From Pseudarthrobacter sp. NS4 (lineage in GTDB: Bacteria > Actinomycetota > Actinomycetes > Actinomycetales > Micrococcaceae): a stretch of 64,000 bases of DNA. This document shows, piece after piece, positions 14,973-23,198 of the stretch. How positions within the stretch are numbered: the first letter of the stretch is position 1; every line of letters begins with the position of its first letter. The DNA lies in assembly GCF_024758005.1 (NCBI RefSeq), contig NZ_CP103288.1:868001-932000 (forward strand). Direction: 5' to 3'. The position numbers were made by a program, and so were the translations under genes. The notes beneath the pieces were generated by a model that did not search any database, was not told where the DNA came from, and saw nothing but the letters and a program-made list of their open reading frames with translations.

Positions 14973-15120
14973 GTTAGCTGTCGGGTTCGGATGAGGGCAT
15001 CCGGCCACACGGAAAGATCACGTGCTGGCTTAACCCCAAGGGCAGTCAGTGCCCGGGACGGTGGGTCCCCCGCCTCTGCCTTTGGTCAACCGGAATCCGG
15101 GAAGTGGCAGAGTTTGGCGT
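14973..15120 (-). promoter_or_regulatory. c-di-AMP riboswitch (ydaO/yuaA type)
   Basis: The leader on the minus strand carries the hallmarks of the actinobacterial ydaO class: an opening GCCAAACTCTGCC, a central GGGGGACCCACC, ACTGCCCTTGGGGTTAAGCC, and the closing CCGAACCCGACAGCTAAC, with self-complementary arms between them. It ends about 27 bases before the start of the transglycosylase-like gene. In this class c-di-AMP binding generally turns off expression of cell-wall hydrolases and osmolyte genes. A covariance-model search would settle the exact ends. Confidence 0.75.
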
Positions 15121-16139
15121 CATCCGGATATGCGCCCCGTCGGGAACCGCACCCAATCGACGGTACAGGAGTGCAGCACTTAAGTCACATTTAGGTAACG
15201 GAGATCACGACGACGGCGCGTCGGCTTGCCCGCGATCGAGCAGAAGGTGCCGGCCATCTCCAAGTGGGTGCCCGCCCGGCTGTGATGCCACCGTTACCGC
15301 CCGCCCTCTCTTTCAGGATGATTGCAGAATGGATAAGCCCAGCCCGGGTTCGTCGTCCACCGCCAGGGCACGGATAGGGGAGCCGTCCGGGGTGGGAGGG
15401 CGTGGGAAGGTTGTTGGTCACGGAGTGCGAACTGGCCATGGGACGACTCTCCGATCATTCGTTTGAGCCGGGCTGTGGGCTTCGTGTGTTCCTGGCTGTG
15501 AATCCCAAGCGGGCCGGCCGGGCTGGTACTGCTTTTGCTGTCCCACTCCATCCGTGCTGTGGAAGGCCGGTGCGGGGTTCTGGAAGGAGTTCATCCGGCG
15601 GCTACGACAGATTTCCGGGGCTGCTGCGGAAATTTTTCTTTTCCAACTCCGCGCGCCGCTGGACACGTACTCCTGTAGGTGCGGGCATTTTGGCATCGAG
15701 CACTCAGTTGAATAAGGGCGAGCAAAAAAGGCCACATGTCGAATAAAGTTTCAGGAAAGGGGCGGATGAGAGGCTCCCACCAGATAACGAACGTTATTCT
15801 TTCGCCTCATCCAGAATCGTGATCTGCACCACAATGGAGCATTTTGTCTCACCATGCGGACGACCCGGTCCATTGTTACTTGCAAGTTGCCATTGTTACG
15901 CTGCACACTTCCAATGTGAACAAGAACTCAACAGCACCTGCAGCCGCAGAATATTGGCCCAGCACATCAGCTGCTGCCGACATGCGCTGTTGTCGAATGC
16001 ACGCCTGACCTTCCCACCCTCCGAAGTTCTTAGGCATTCGCCCCCAGCCCAGCGTCGGGCGCCCCTCCCCAGTTCGCATTGCGGGAAAACCCAGCATTCG
16101 AGCCGCGATGGCGGCCATTCACATTGAGGTAAGCATTTC
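15121..16139. other. Gene-poor region, about 1 kb
   Basis: No reading frame here has the composition or motifs of a real gene on either strand. The region lies between the riboswitch-controlled gene (leftward) and the winged-helix gene (rightward), so it must hold both promoters. GAGGTAAG near 16126 serves as the ribosome binding site of the latter. A short palindrome near 15784-15797 is listed separately. The stretch could contain an unannotated small RNA, but I have no direct evidence for one. Confidence 0.45.
15784..15797. promoter_or_regulatory. Palindrome ATAACG-AA-CGTTAT, possible operator
   Basis: ATAACG and CGTTAT are perfect complements separated by AA, inside an AT-rich patch of an otherwise GC-rich intergenic region about 340 bases before the winged-helix gene. 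No bound protein can be named. Confidence 0.3.
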
Positions 16140-17003
16140 ATGTCAGTTGCATCCGGATACGTCCACATCTCTGTCCGTAACGCCGCCAAGGCCGGCCAGC
16201 CGTCGGGCCTGCGTCCCGGCTTCGCACCCCGTCCGTCGCTTGCTCCTTCATCCGGAAGCACCTTCCCTGCACAGGGCTACGCGCCCCAGGGATACAACCC
16301 CAACTCCTATGGTCAGCTCCGCGCCGTTCCGCCGTCCGACTCGGCGCCCGTCACGGCCCCCACTCCCGTGGTAGCCGGACCGAATGCCGTACGCCCCGTA
16401 GCAAACGACAACGTGGCCCGCGGGTTCGTCCTGTACATGGGGATCGACGAGGAAACCGCAGCAGCAGCAGGCACCTCCATCGCCAAGCTCGCCCAGGAAA
16501 TCCGCGCCTACGCCCAGTCCCTCGTGACCGGGGCGGAGAGCTACGCAGCCGTGGCCGTCGCCCCCGCCGGCACACCCGGTTCCGCGCTCGACGTCGTCCG
16601 TTCCACCTTCGGCGACCCCACCGTGAACTCCCGCCAGCGCACCGAGGCGCAGCGCCCGCAGCAGCCGCAGGAACCGCGACCCTCCGGCGTCCTCATCGAC
16701 CTTGCCCGTCGTGAAGTCCACCTTGACGGTGAATCACTCAACCTGACGTTCAAGGAGTTCGAACTCCTGAACTACCTGGTCGAGAACGGCACGCGCACCG
16801 TGGGCCGCGACGAACTGCTTGAGGGCTTGTGGCGCAACGCCGAAGAAGTGCCCAACGAACGCACCATCGACGTCCACATCCGCCGGCTCCGCTCCAAGCT
16901 TGGCCGTCTCGCCAACACCGTCCGCACCGTCCGCGGCCAGGGCTACCGGTTCTACGAGCACCCTGAAGTTGTTGTCTGGGCCGCTCCGGAATACTCGATC
17001 TAG
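16140..17003 (+). CDS. Winged-helix DNA-binding protein (OmpR/PhoB-type domain)
   Basis: A 287-residue regulator with the OmpR-type winged helix at its C-terminus (about residues 180-275: LTFKEFELLNYLVENGTRTV, then DELLEGLWR, ERTIDVHIRRLRSKLG and VRTVRGQGYRF). The N-terminal half is not a receiver domain. It has a proline-, glycine- and tyrosine-rich disordered stretch (about 15-85) and a small folded part (about 90-165, RGFVLYMGIDEETAAAAGTS and LAQEIRAYAQSLV). No phosphoacceptor Asp pocket is evident, so control by a histidine kinase is unlikely. Good ribosome binding site GAGGTAAG. The regulon is unknown. Confidence 0.8.
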   Translation: MSVASGYVHISVRNAAKAGQPSGLRPGFAPRPSLAPSSGSTFPAQGYAPQGYNPNSYGQLRAVPPSDSAPVTAPTPVVAGPNAVRPVANDNVARGFVLYMGIDEETAAAAGTSIAKLAQEIRAYAQSLVTGAESYAAVAVAPAGTPGSALDVVRSTFGDPTVNSRQRTEAQRPQQPQEPRPSGVLIDLARREVHLDGESLNLTFKEFELLNYLVENGTRTVGRDELLEGLWRNAEEVPNERTIDVHIRRLRSKLGRLANTVRTVRGQGYRFYEHPEVVVWAAPEYSI

Positions 17004-17047
17004 CTCGTGCCTCCGCGGCTTTTTTAGCGGCGGACTAGGCTTTAGGC

Positions 17048-17575
17048 ATGAGTGAGCACCATCTTCGACGGCTTGTGATCATGCGGCATGCCAAAGCTGA
17101 CTGGCCTGGCGGCGTGGCTGACCATGAGCGTCCGCTGGAGGAACGCGGGCACCGGGAAGCGCCGCTTGCCGGGCGCTGGCTGCTCAAGCACAACATCGTT
17201 CCCGACTTCATCCTGTGCTCCAGCGCCCTGCGGACCCGGCAGACCTGCACCTGGGTCTGCTCCGAGCTGGGGGACAAGGCCCCCACGCCCAAGCTGGAGG
17301 ACGGACTGTACGCTGCCTCCGCCCTTCGGATGCTCACCGTCATCAACCATGTGCCGGACACCGTGACCACACTCATGCTGATCTCGCACCTGCCGGGCGT
17401 GCAGGACCTGGCCATGCACCTCGCCTCACGGGATTCCGACCACGACGCCTACATGGACGCCGCTACCCGCTATCCCACCAGCGCGCTGACGGTGCTGGAG
17501 ACGGAGAAGTCCTGGGCCGAGCTCGACGGACAGGATGCACGCATCACCAAGTTCAAGGTTCCGCGCGCCCACTAG
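17048..17575 (+). CDS. SixA-like histidine phosphatase
   Basis: A 175-residue branch of the histidine phosphatase superfamily. It opens LVIMRHAKADWPGGVADHER, where RHAK supplies the phosphohistidine residue, and ERPLEERGHREA, CSSALRTRQT and the later MLISHLPGVQDLA supply the remaining pocket (R...R...H). Such small proteins remove phosphate from phosphohistidine or small phosphoesters. The true substrate is unknown. It follows the winged-helix gene by 45 bases and may share its transcript. Confidence 0.85.
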   Translation: MSEHHLRRLVIMRHAKADWPGGVADHERPLEERGHREAPLAGRWLLKHNIVPDFILCSSALRTRQTCTWVCSELGDKAPTPKLEDGLYAASALRMLTVINHVPDTVTTLMLISHLPGVQDLAMHLASRDSDHDAYMDAATRYPTSALTVLETEKSWAELDGQDARITKFKVPRAH

Positions 17576-17637
17576 CGGCGAGGGCTGCCGTGCCCGCCGT
17601 CGTGGTCCCGGGCCGGTACATCTGCCACAGTGGGACC

Positions 17638-18639
17638 GTGAACCTTCGAGATTCCCTCCTTGCTGTCCTCGTTGCCGTGCTGTGGGGCCTGAATTTCGTG
17701 GCCATCGACGTTGGACTGCACCCTGCAGGCCACGAAGTGCCGCCGCTCCTGTTCGTGGCAATGCGCTTTTTGCTGGTGGTCTTTCCCTGGATCTTCTTCA
17801 TCAGGAAGCCGGATATCAGCTGGAAGGCGATCATCGGCGTCGGGCTATTCATGAGTGCGGGCCAGTTCGGCCTCCTGTACCTGTCCATGGCGCTGGGCAT
17901 GCCGGCGGGCCTGGCGTCCCTCGTGCTGCAGGCGCAGGTGCTGCTGACGGTCCTCCTGGCCGCCGGATTCCTGGGCGAGCGGCCGAACACCAGGCAACTC
18001 GCCGGCGTGGTCCTGGGCGTTGCCGGCCTCGCCGTCGTGGCAGTGGGCCGCAGCGCCGTGGCACCGCTGCTGCCGCTTCTCATCGTGCTGGCCGCGGCCC
18101 TCTCCTGGGCTGTCGGAAATGTTATCGCCCGCAAAGCCAAGGCCGCCTCCGGGCTGGGCCTGGTCGTGTGGTCAGGCGCGGTGGTTCCGCTGCCCCTTGC
18201 CGCGCTTTCGCTGCTCGTTGAAGGCCCGGACGACGTGTTCTCGACGCTCGGCAACCTGCAGCCGCCCACTGTCTTCAGCGCGCTCTACACTGCTGTGTTC
18301 GCATCCCTGGTGGGCTACGGAATCTGGAACCGGCTCCTCGCCAGCCACCCGTCGTCGGCCGTTGTTCCGTTTACTTTGCTCGTCCCCGTGGTGGGCATGA
18401 CTGCTGCGTGGCTGGCGCTGGAAGAGGTGCCGACCCCTGCCGAACTGGCTGGCGGGCTGCTGCTCCTGGGCGGGGTTGCGACGGCGGTCGTCACCGTTGG
18501 CGGCCGGCGGCCTCAGCGCCGTGTTGCCGAGCCCGCGCCCGGCCTGGGTGCAGGTTTCCGGGCCGGTGAAGCGGACGACGACGGCCGCTTGGCTGCTGGC
18601 GGTACCCGTGCCGGAACGCGGGTACCGGACGCCCGTTGA
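17638..18639 (+). CDS. EamA/DMT-family transporter
   Basis: A 333-residue membrane protein with ten predicted helices arranged as two EamA repeats (AVLVAVLWGLNFVAIDVGL opens the first; LIVLAAALSWAVGNVIARKA opens the second). The helices end at about residue 285. The last 45 residues are charged and alanine/arginine-rich. The family exports small molecules such as amino acids or their derivatives, but specificity cannot be deduced. The GTG at 17638 (VNLRDSLLAVL) directly precedes the first helix. The 3' end overlaps the convergent membrane-protein gene by 127 bases, so the tail of one or both proteins could be annotated too long. Confidence 0.85.
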   Translation: MNLRDSLLAVLVAVLWGLNFVAIDVGLHPAGHEVPPLLFVAMRFLLVVFPWIFFIRKPDISWKAIIGVGLFMSAGQFGLLYLSMALGMPAGLASLVLQAQVLLTVLLAAGFLGERPNTRQLAGVVLGVAGLAVVAVGRSAVAPLLPLLIVLAAALSWAVGNVIARKAKAASGLGLVVWSGAVVPLPLAALSLLVEGPDDVFSTLGNLQPPTVFSALYTAVFASLVGYGIWNRLLASHPSSAVVPFTLLVPVVGMTAAWLALEEVPTPAELAGGLLLLGGVATAVVTVGGRRPQRRVAEPAPGLGAGFRAGEADDDGRLAAGGTRAGTRVPDAR

Positions 18640-19130
18640 ACCGATGTGCTTCTGGTGGCCGGAGGCCGGACCGCCGCCGCCGGCCGGCGCGTGCCAGGGG
18701 AGCGCCTTCCGCTCGAGCTGCCGAAACGGCTTCCCGCAGGCCAGGCCGCGCCGAGGAACAGGACCAACAACGTTGCCACGAAGGAGGCAGCGGCAGCAAG
18801 GAAATAGTTGTCCGGATCATTGGTGGGCAGGGGAGTGCCTACGAACGAGGACTGCCCGTCGTATGCCAGCTCCCAGGTACTGATGAAGGCCAGGGCGAAG
18901 CCGATCGCCAGGCTGGTGCCTGCCCCGGTGGCCAGCAGGACTAAGCGCCGCCCCCGGGCCAGGACCTCAGCGACGGCCGATAGATAGGACAGCCCCAGGA
19001 CGCCGAGGAACGCCACGAAGACCGGCCCGGCGAGGGTCATCCCGGTGAGCACCAGCAACCCGGCCGCGACGATGCCGGTGATGACCGCAAACTTTCCGCT
19101 GTTCCCCATGTGGCGCATGTGCACCATCAT
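18513..19130 (-). CDS. Hypothetical membrane protein, 205 residues
   Basis: It has four hydrophobic segments (about residues 14-32, 35-53, 65-83 and 110-130), then a 75-residue arginine-, serine- and proline-rich tail (SSSGRRSPGTRRPAAAVRPP). Its start overlaps the stop of a small upstream ORF in ATGA, so it is probably translationally coupled. The C-terminal tail lies within the 127-base overlap with the EamA gene. The core looks like a small actinobacterial membrane protein of unknown role, and I do not recognise the family. Confidence 0.65.
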   Translation of the reverse strand: MMVHMRHMGNSGKFAVITGIVAAGLLVLTGMTLAGPVFVAFLGVLGLSYLSAVAEVLARGRRLVLLATGAGTSLAIGFALAFISTWELAYDGQSSFVGTPLPTNDPDNYFLAAAASFVATLLVLFLGAAWPAGSRFGSSSGRRSPGTRRPAAAVRPPATRSTSVQRASGTRVPARVPPAAKRPSSSASPARKPAPRPGAGSATRR

Positions 19131-19300
19131 CCCTGAGGAGCATCCGGCTTCAGCACGTAGCCGCGCATGATGGCCATGATTGCTGCAACGCTTTGGTCAC
19201 GGGTGCGCTCCGGGTTGTACGTCTGGCGGTCCAGGCCCACCACAAAGCAGGCACCAAAAATGGCTGTTTCCAGGCTGCCCCGCGGCACTGATTCATCCAC
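19127..19300 (-). CDS. Small ORF coupled to the membrane protein, 57 residues
   Basis: From the GTG at 19300 the frame reads DESVPRGSLETAIFGACFVV then GLDRQTYNPERTRDQSVAAIM and ends KPDAPQG. The composition is protein-like, not shadow-like, and the stop overlaps the next gene's ATG. The same frame is open further upstream, into the oxidoreductase gene, where it is clearly antisense-frame noise. It could be a genuine small protein or the tail of a lost longer gene. No family recognised. Confidence 0.45.
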   Translation of the reverse strand: MDESVPRGSLETAIFGACFVVGLDRQTYNPERTRDQSVAAIMAIMRGYVLKPDAPQG

Positions 19301-19322
19301 CGGGTATGCCGTGGCGTATAGC

Positions 19323-20777
19323 TTAGAGTCCGTACTTCTCCAGCAGCCTGAGCCACACTTCGCTGATGGTGGGGTAGGAGGGGACTGCGTGCCAGAGCCG
19401 GTCCAGCGGCACCTCGCCCACCAGGGCAATCGTGGCCGCATGCAGCAGTTCAGCAACACCGGGTCCGGCGAAGGTTGCCCCGAGGAGCACTGTGCGGTCC
19501 TCGTCAACAACCAGTTGGGCCCAGCCCTCGTAGTTTTCGGAGTGGAGCGATGACCCTGCAACCTGAATGGGAAGTTCCACGGTAGAGGCGTTATATCCAT
19601 CTTTCCGCGCCTTCTCCAGCGTGCGGCCCACGGAGGCCAACTCGGGGTCCGTGAAAACAACGCTGGGCACCGCGTGCTGGTTGGCAGTTTGGGCGTACCG
19701 GCTCCAGTTATCCGGAGTGCCTGCAAGTTCCCCCTTGGCCCTGGCGGCAATGGCGTCACCGGTGGCACGTGCCTCGTACTTTCCCTGGTGGGTAAAGAGA
19801 TTCTTGCCGGCGGCATCGCCCACAGCGTAGAGCCAAGGTTCGTCGCCGGGTGTTCCCTGCACCAGGCCGGAGGTGTCCGTGGCCAGGGCGAGATGCCCCT
19901 GCTCGTCCGCTTCAAATCCGACGCTCTCCAGGCCCAGGCCTTCCAGGGCAGGGCGGCGGCCGGTGGAAACGAGGACCTTGTCGGCAGTAATGCTGGTTCC
20001 ATCGCCCAGCGCCAGGCTGAACGTGCCGTCGTCGTTCCCGCTGATACGTTCCGTGGCGGTATTGAGGCGGAGTTCCACGCCGTCCGCTCGCAAGCCGGCT
20101 GCGACCAGCCTGGCCGCCTCCTCGGGAAATTTTCCGAGCAGCCCGCTGCGTGCAACGAGTGTGACTGCCGATCCCAGCCGGGCAAAGGCCTGGGCCAGTT
20201 CGGTCCCCGCGACTCCACCTCCCAGGACGGCAAGCCGTTCCGGAACCTCCTTGGCGGATGTGGCCTCACGGGTACCCCACACCTGCACGTCTTCCAGTCC
20301 CTCGATCTGGGGCATGGTGGGCATGGACCCCGTGGCCAGCACTACTGCGTGGCGTGCGTGCAGCTGATGGGATGATCCGTCCAGCCCGGCAACCTCAACG
20401 GTTTTCGGCGCCGTCAGCCAGGCATGGCCGCGCACCAGTTCGATCCCGGTGTCCTCGACCCACGAAACCTGGCTGTCGTCCTGCCAGTTGGAGGTGAAGT
20501 AATCCCTGCGCTGAAGGACCGCGGCGGCGTCGAGCGTACGGGTCACCGCTTCCTTGGCACCGGGCGTGGTCTGGGCCCCATGCAGCGCGGTGCCCGGCCG
20601 GAGCAGTGCCTTGGACGGCATGCACGCCCAGTAGGAACATTCACCGCCCACCAGTTCCGCCTCCACCAGTACCGCGGTCAAGCCGCCCTGCACCACCCGG
20701 TCGGCAACGTTTTCCCCCACGGCACCTGCGCCGATCACCACAACATCAAATTCGCGTTCAACAGCTTCGGGCGTCAT
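19323..20777 (-). CDS. FAD-dependent pyridine nucleotide-disulfide oxidoreductase
   Basis: A 484-residue flavoprotein of the dihydrolipoamide dehydrogenase / mercuric reductase / glutathione reductase fold. The FAD motif is VVVIGAGAVGENVADRV (about residue 12), and the redox-active pair is in GGECSYWACMPSKALLRP (Cx4C, about 44-49). The NAD(P) motif is RLAVLGGGVAGTELAQAFARL (about 181), and the second FAD motif is WLYAVGDAAG. The dimerisation domain follows (VFTDPELASVG), but the usual C-terminal HxxxxE pair is not clear (LDRLWHAVPSYPTISEV). The sequence therefore suggests a reductase of unknown disulfide substrate and not the E3 subunit of a 2-oxoacid dehydrogenase. Confidence 0.88.
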   Translation of the reverse strand: MTPEAVEREFDVVVIGAGAVGENVADRVVQGGLTAVLVEAELVGGECSYWACMPSKALLRPGTALHGAQTTPGAKEAVTRTLDAAAVLQRRDYFTSNWQDDSQVSWVEDTGIELVRGHAWLTAPKTVEVAGLDGSSHQLHARHAVVLATGSMPTMPQIEGLEDVQVWGTREATSAKEVPERLAVLGGGVAGTELAQAFARLGSAVTLVARSGLLGKFPEEAARLVAAGLRADGVELRLNTATERISGNDDGTFSLALGDGTSITADKVLVSTGRRPALEGLGLESVGFEADEQGHLALATDTSGLVQGTPGDEPWLYAVGDAAGKNLFTHQGKYEARATGDAIAARAKGELAGTPDNWSRYAQTANQHAVPSVVFTDPELASVGRTLEKARKDGYNASTVELPIQVAGSSLHSENYEGWAQLVVDEDRTVLLGATFAGPGVAELLHAATIALVGEVPLDRLWHAVPSYPTISEVWLRLLEKYGL

Positions 20778-20889
20778 GGGGAAAGACTACGCCCGGATGT
20801 GGTGCGGGATCTGCTGGCTGCATGCAGTGGGGGGGCCGGCATAACGGGGAGCCCGGAGATCATCGGCAGAGGTAACAATGCTTAAAGCA

Positions 20890-20921
20890 AAGGTCCGCAC
20901 CGGCGAACCGGTGCGGACCTT
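20890..20921 (-). terminator. Terminator of the tRNA-Arg(ACG) gene
   Basis: A 14-bp perfect stem (AAGGTCCGCACCGG with its complement) closes a CGAA tetraloop and is followed on the minus strand by TTTGCTTTAAG. It starts six bases after the tRNA 3' end. Confidence 0.9.
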
Positions 20922-20926
20922 CTCTG

Positions 20927-21000
<74 letters not shown>

Positions 21001-21113
21001 ATCTCGTGTTCCTGGAGAAGAACCGCTCTCCCTGAACCTCGAATTACTTTACGCGAGGGTTGGCCGTAGTGCCAAATCGAAGCGGGTGTAATCTGCGCGA
21101 CTAGACCGGTATA

Positions 21114-21129
21114 GGTGACCTTCGTCACT
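21114..21129. promoter_or_regulatory. CRP/GlxR-type site upstream of pckG
   Basis: GGTGACCTTCGTCACT fits the CRP-family consensus TGTGA-N6-TCACA with the outer bases relaxed; the inner GTGAC/GTCAC palindrome is perfect. It lies about 150 bases before the pckG start. In corynebacteria, GlxR (the CRP homologue) controls central carbon genes, so cAMP-dependent control of pckG is plausible. Confidence 0.5.
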
Positions 21130-21222
21130 TAATCCGCCTCGTTCCGGTCATTTTTCCTTGAATTCGCGCGGAATTGGTATTCGGTGCAGGTATTTGCCAG
21201 ACATCCTCCCAAAAATCAGCGG

Positions 21223-21234
21223 TGGTCCGGACCA
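21223..21234. promoter_or_regulatory. Palindrome TGGTCCGGACCA before pckG
   Basis: A perfect 12-base palindrome 44 bases upstream of the pckG start codon, in the position of a promoter or just downstream of one. TGGT-N-ACCA operators are typical of GntR/FadR-type regulators. No regulator can be named from this window. Confidence 0.35.
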
Positions 21235-21277
21235 TAGCATTTAGCACACACCGATGAACCCGAGGAAGGGAACCGAA

Positions 21278-23104
21278 ATGGGCGATCTGGCGCAGAAACC
21301 GCTGCTTGAGAATGCACCCACCACACATGCCGGCCTGCTGGCATGGGTAGAAGAGGTTGCTGAGCTTACGCAGCCGGACCGCATCTACTGGGTCGACGGG
21401 TCCGAAGAGGAAAACACCCGTCTCACCGATGAGCTTGTTGCAGCCGGAACCCTGACCCGGCTGAACCAGGAGCTGTTTCCCAACTCCTTCGCCGCCTTCT
21501 CGGACCCCGCCGACGTGGCCCGGGTTGAGGAACAGACCTTCATCTGCTCTGAAAACAGGCGCGACGCGGGCTTCACCAACAACTGGATGGCCCCTGCCGA
21601 GATGAAGGAGAAGCTGCGCGGGCTGTTCGCCGGATCCATGCGCGGCCGCACCATGTACGTCATCCCGTTCGTTATGGGCCACCTCGACGCCGAGGACCCG
21701 AAGTTCGGCGTCGAAATCACGGACAGCGCCTACGTTGTTGCCTCCATGCGCATCATGGCGCGCATCGGCACCGATGTCCTGAACCGGATCACCGAGACCA
21801 ACGCGTTCTACGTCCCCGCCCTGCACTCCCTGGGTGCCCCGCTGGAGGCGGGTCAGGCCGATGTGCCGTGGCCGTGCAACCCGGACAAGTGGATCGTCCA
21901 CTTCCCCGAGGAACGTTCCATCTGGTCCTTCGGCTCCGGCTACGGCGGGAACGCCCTGCTGGGCAAGAAGTGCTACGCCCTGCGCATCGCCTCGGTCATG
22001 GCACGTGACGAGGGTTGGCTGGCTGAGCACATGCTCATCCTCAAGCTCACCTCACCGGAGCAGAAGACCTACTACGTCTCCGCGGCTTTCCCCTCCGCCT
22101 GCGGCAAGACCAACCTCGCACTACTCGATCCCACCATTGAGGGCTGGAAGGTGGAGACCCTCGGCGACGACATCACCTGGATGCGGTTCGGCAAGGAAGG
22201 CGAGCTGCGGGCAGTCAACCCCGAAGCCGGCCTGTTCGGCGTTGCCCCCGGCACCGGCTGGGGCACCAACCCCAACGCCATGCGTGCCATCGCCAAGGGC
22301 AACAGCATCTTCACGAACGTCGCACTGACCGACGACGGCGGCGTCTGGTGGGAGGGCATGACCGACGACGTGCCTGCGCACCTGACTGACTGGCAGGGCA
22401 ACTCCTGGACCCCCGACTCGGACAAGCCGGCAGCCCACCCGAACTCGCGTTTCTGCACCCCGATCGACCAGATCGACATGCTCGCCGAGGAGTACCACAG
22501 CCCCAACGGCGTGGAGCTCTCGGCGATCCTGTTCGGCGGCCGCCGGAAGACCACCATCCCCCTGGTCACCGAGGCGCGCAGCTGGTCCAACGGCATCTTC
22601 ATGGGCTCCACCCTGTCCTCCGAAACCACTGCTGCGGCAGCCGGTGCGGTGGGCGTTGTCCGCCGCGACCCCATGGCCATGCTGCCCTTCATCGGCTACG
22701 ACGCCGGTGACTACCTGAATCACTGGGTCAACCTGTCCGCCAAGGCAAACCCGGAGCGCCTGCCCAGGATCTTCCTGGTCAACTGGTTCCGCCGGAACTC
22801 TGAGGGCGGCTTTGCATGGCCCGGCTTCGGCGACAACGCCCGCGTCCTGAAGTGGGCCATCGAGCGCCTCGAGGGCAAAGCAGATGCCGTGGAGACCCCC
22901 ATCGGGTTCGTCCCCACCGGTGATGCCATCGATCTCGAAGGCCTGGACATGACTCCGGCGCAGGTGGAGGAAGCCGTAAAGGTCGATCCCGCGGAGTGGG
23001 CCGCCGAGCTTGCATCCATTGAGGAGTGGTTCGCCAACTTCGGTGACTCGCTGCCGGAGGCACTCCAGTCGGAGCTGGCCGGGCTGAAGGAACGCCTGGG
23101 CTGA
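21278..23104 (+). CDS. pckG: Phosphoenolpyruvate carboxykinase (GTP)
   Basis: A 608-residue gluconeogenic enzyme that converts oxaloacetate and GTP to PEP, GDP and CO2 in the cytoplasm. Signature elements are [18 protein letters not shown] (P-loop with the hyper-reactive Cys, about residue 270), [10 protein letters not shown] (Mn ligands), [12 protein letters not shown] and FLVNWFRR. Length is normal for the GTP-dependent class. The ATG at 21278 ([10 protein letters not shown]) lies behind GAGGAAGGG; the ATG at 21254 just upstream is less likely. The 277-base upstream region holds a CRP-like site and a second palindrome. A strong bidirectional terminator follows. Confidence 0.97.
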   Translation: MGDLAQKPLLENAPTTHAGLLAWVEEVAELTQPDRIYWVDGSEEENTRLTDELVAAGTLTRLNQELFPNSFAAFSDPADVARVEEQTFICSENRRDAGFTNNWMAPAEMKEKLRGLFAGSMRGRTMYVIPFVMGHLDAEDPKFGVEITDSAYVVASMRIMARIGTDVLNRITETNAFYVPALHSLGAPLEAGQADVPWPCNPDKWIVHFPEERSIWSFGSGYGGNALLGKKCYALRIASVMARDEGWLAEHMLILKLTSPEQKTYYVSAAFPSACGKTNLALLDPTIEGWKVETLGDDITWMRFGKEGELRAVNPEAGLFGVAPGTGWGTNPNAMRAIAKGNSIFTNVALTDDGGVWWEGMTDDVPAHLTDWQGNSWTPDSDKPAAHPNSRFCTPIDQIDMLAEEYHSPNGVELSAILFGGRRKTTIPLVTEARSWSNGIFMGSTLSSETTAAAAGAVGVVRRDPMAMLPFIGYDAGDYLNHWVNLSAKANPERLPRIFLVNWFRRNSEGGFAWPGFGDNARVLKWAIERLEGKADAVETPIGFVPTGDAIDLEGLDMTPAQVEEAVKVDPAEWAAELASIEEWFANFGDSLPEALQSELAGLKERLG

Positions 23105-23113
23105 TTCTTCAGT

Positions 23114-23162
23114 ACGACGACGGCCCCTCACCTTTGTGAAAAAGGTGAGGGGCCGTCGTCGT
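23114..23162. terminator. Bidirectional terminator between pckG and hmp
   Basis: A perfect 21-bp stem (23114-23134 with 23142-23162, core GACGGCCCCTCACCTT) closes a seven-base loop between two convergent genes. No long T run follows on either side, but the AAAA in the loop and the stem strength make termination in both directions likely. Confidence 0.8.
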
Positions 23163-23198
23163 GCTGCGGCGCCTTTTGCCCGGGCGGGCCGGCTGGTG

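Noticed and set aside
15402-15746. Open frames on both strands in the 1-kb gene-poor region
   Set aside because: They lack ribosome binding sites, domain motifs and normal composition, so I leave the stretch unannotated.
19127-20269. A 380-residue minus-strand frame overlapping the disulfide oxidoreductase
   Set aside because: Its first 320 residues are a frame-shifted shadow of the oxidoreductase. Only the last 57 residues, beyond that gene, look protein-like and are kept as a small ORF.
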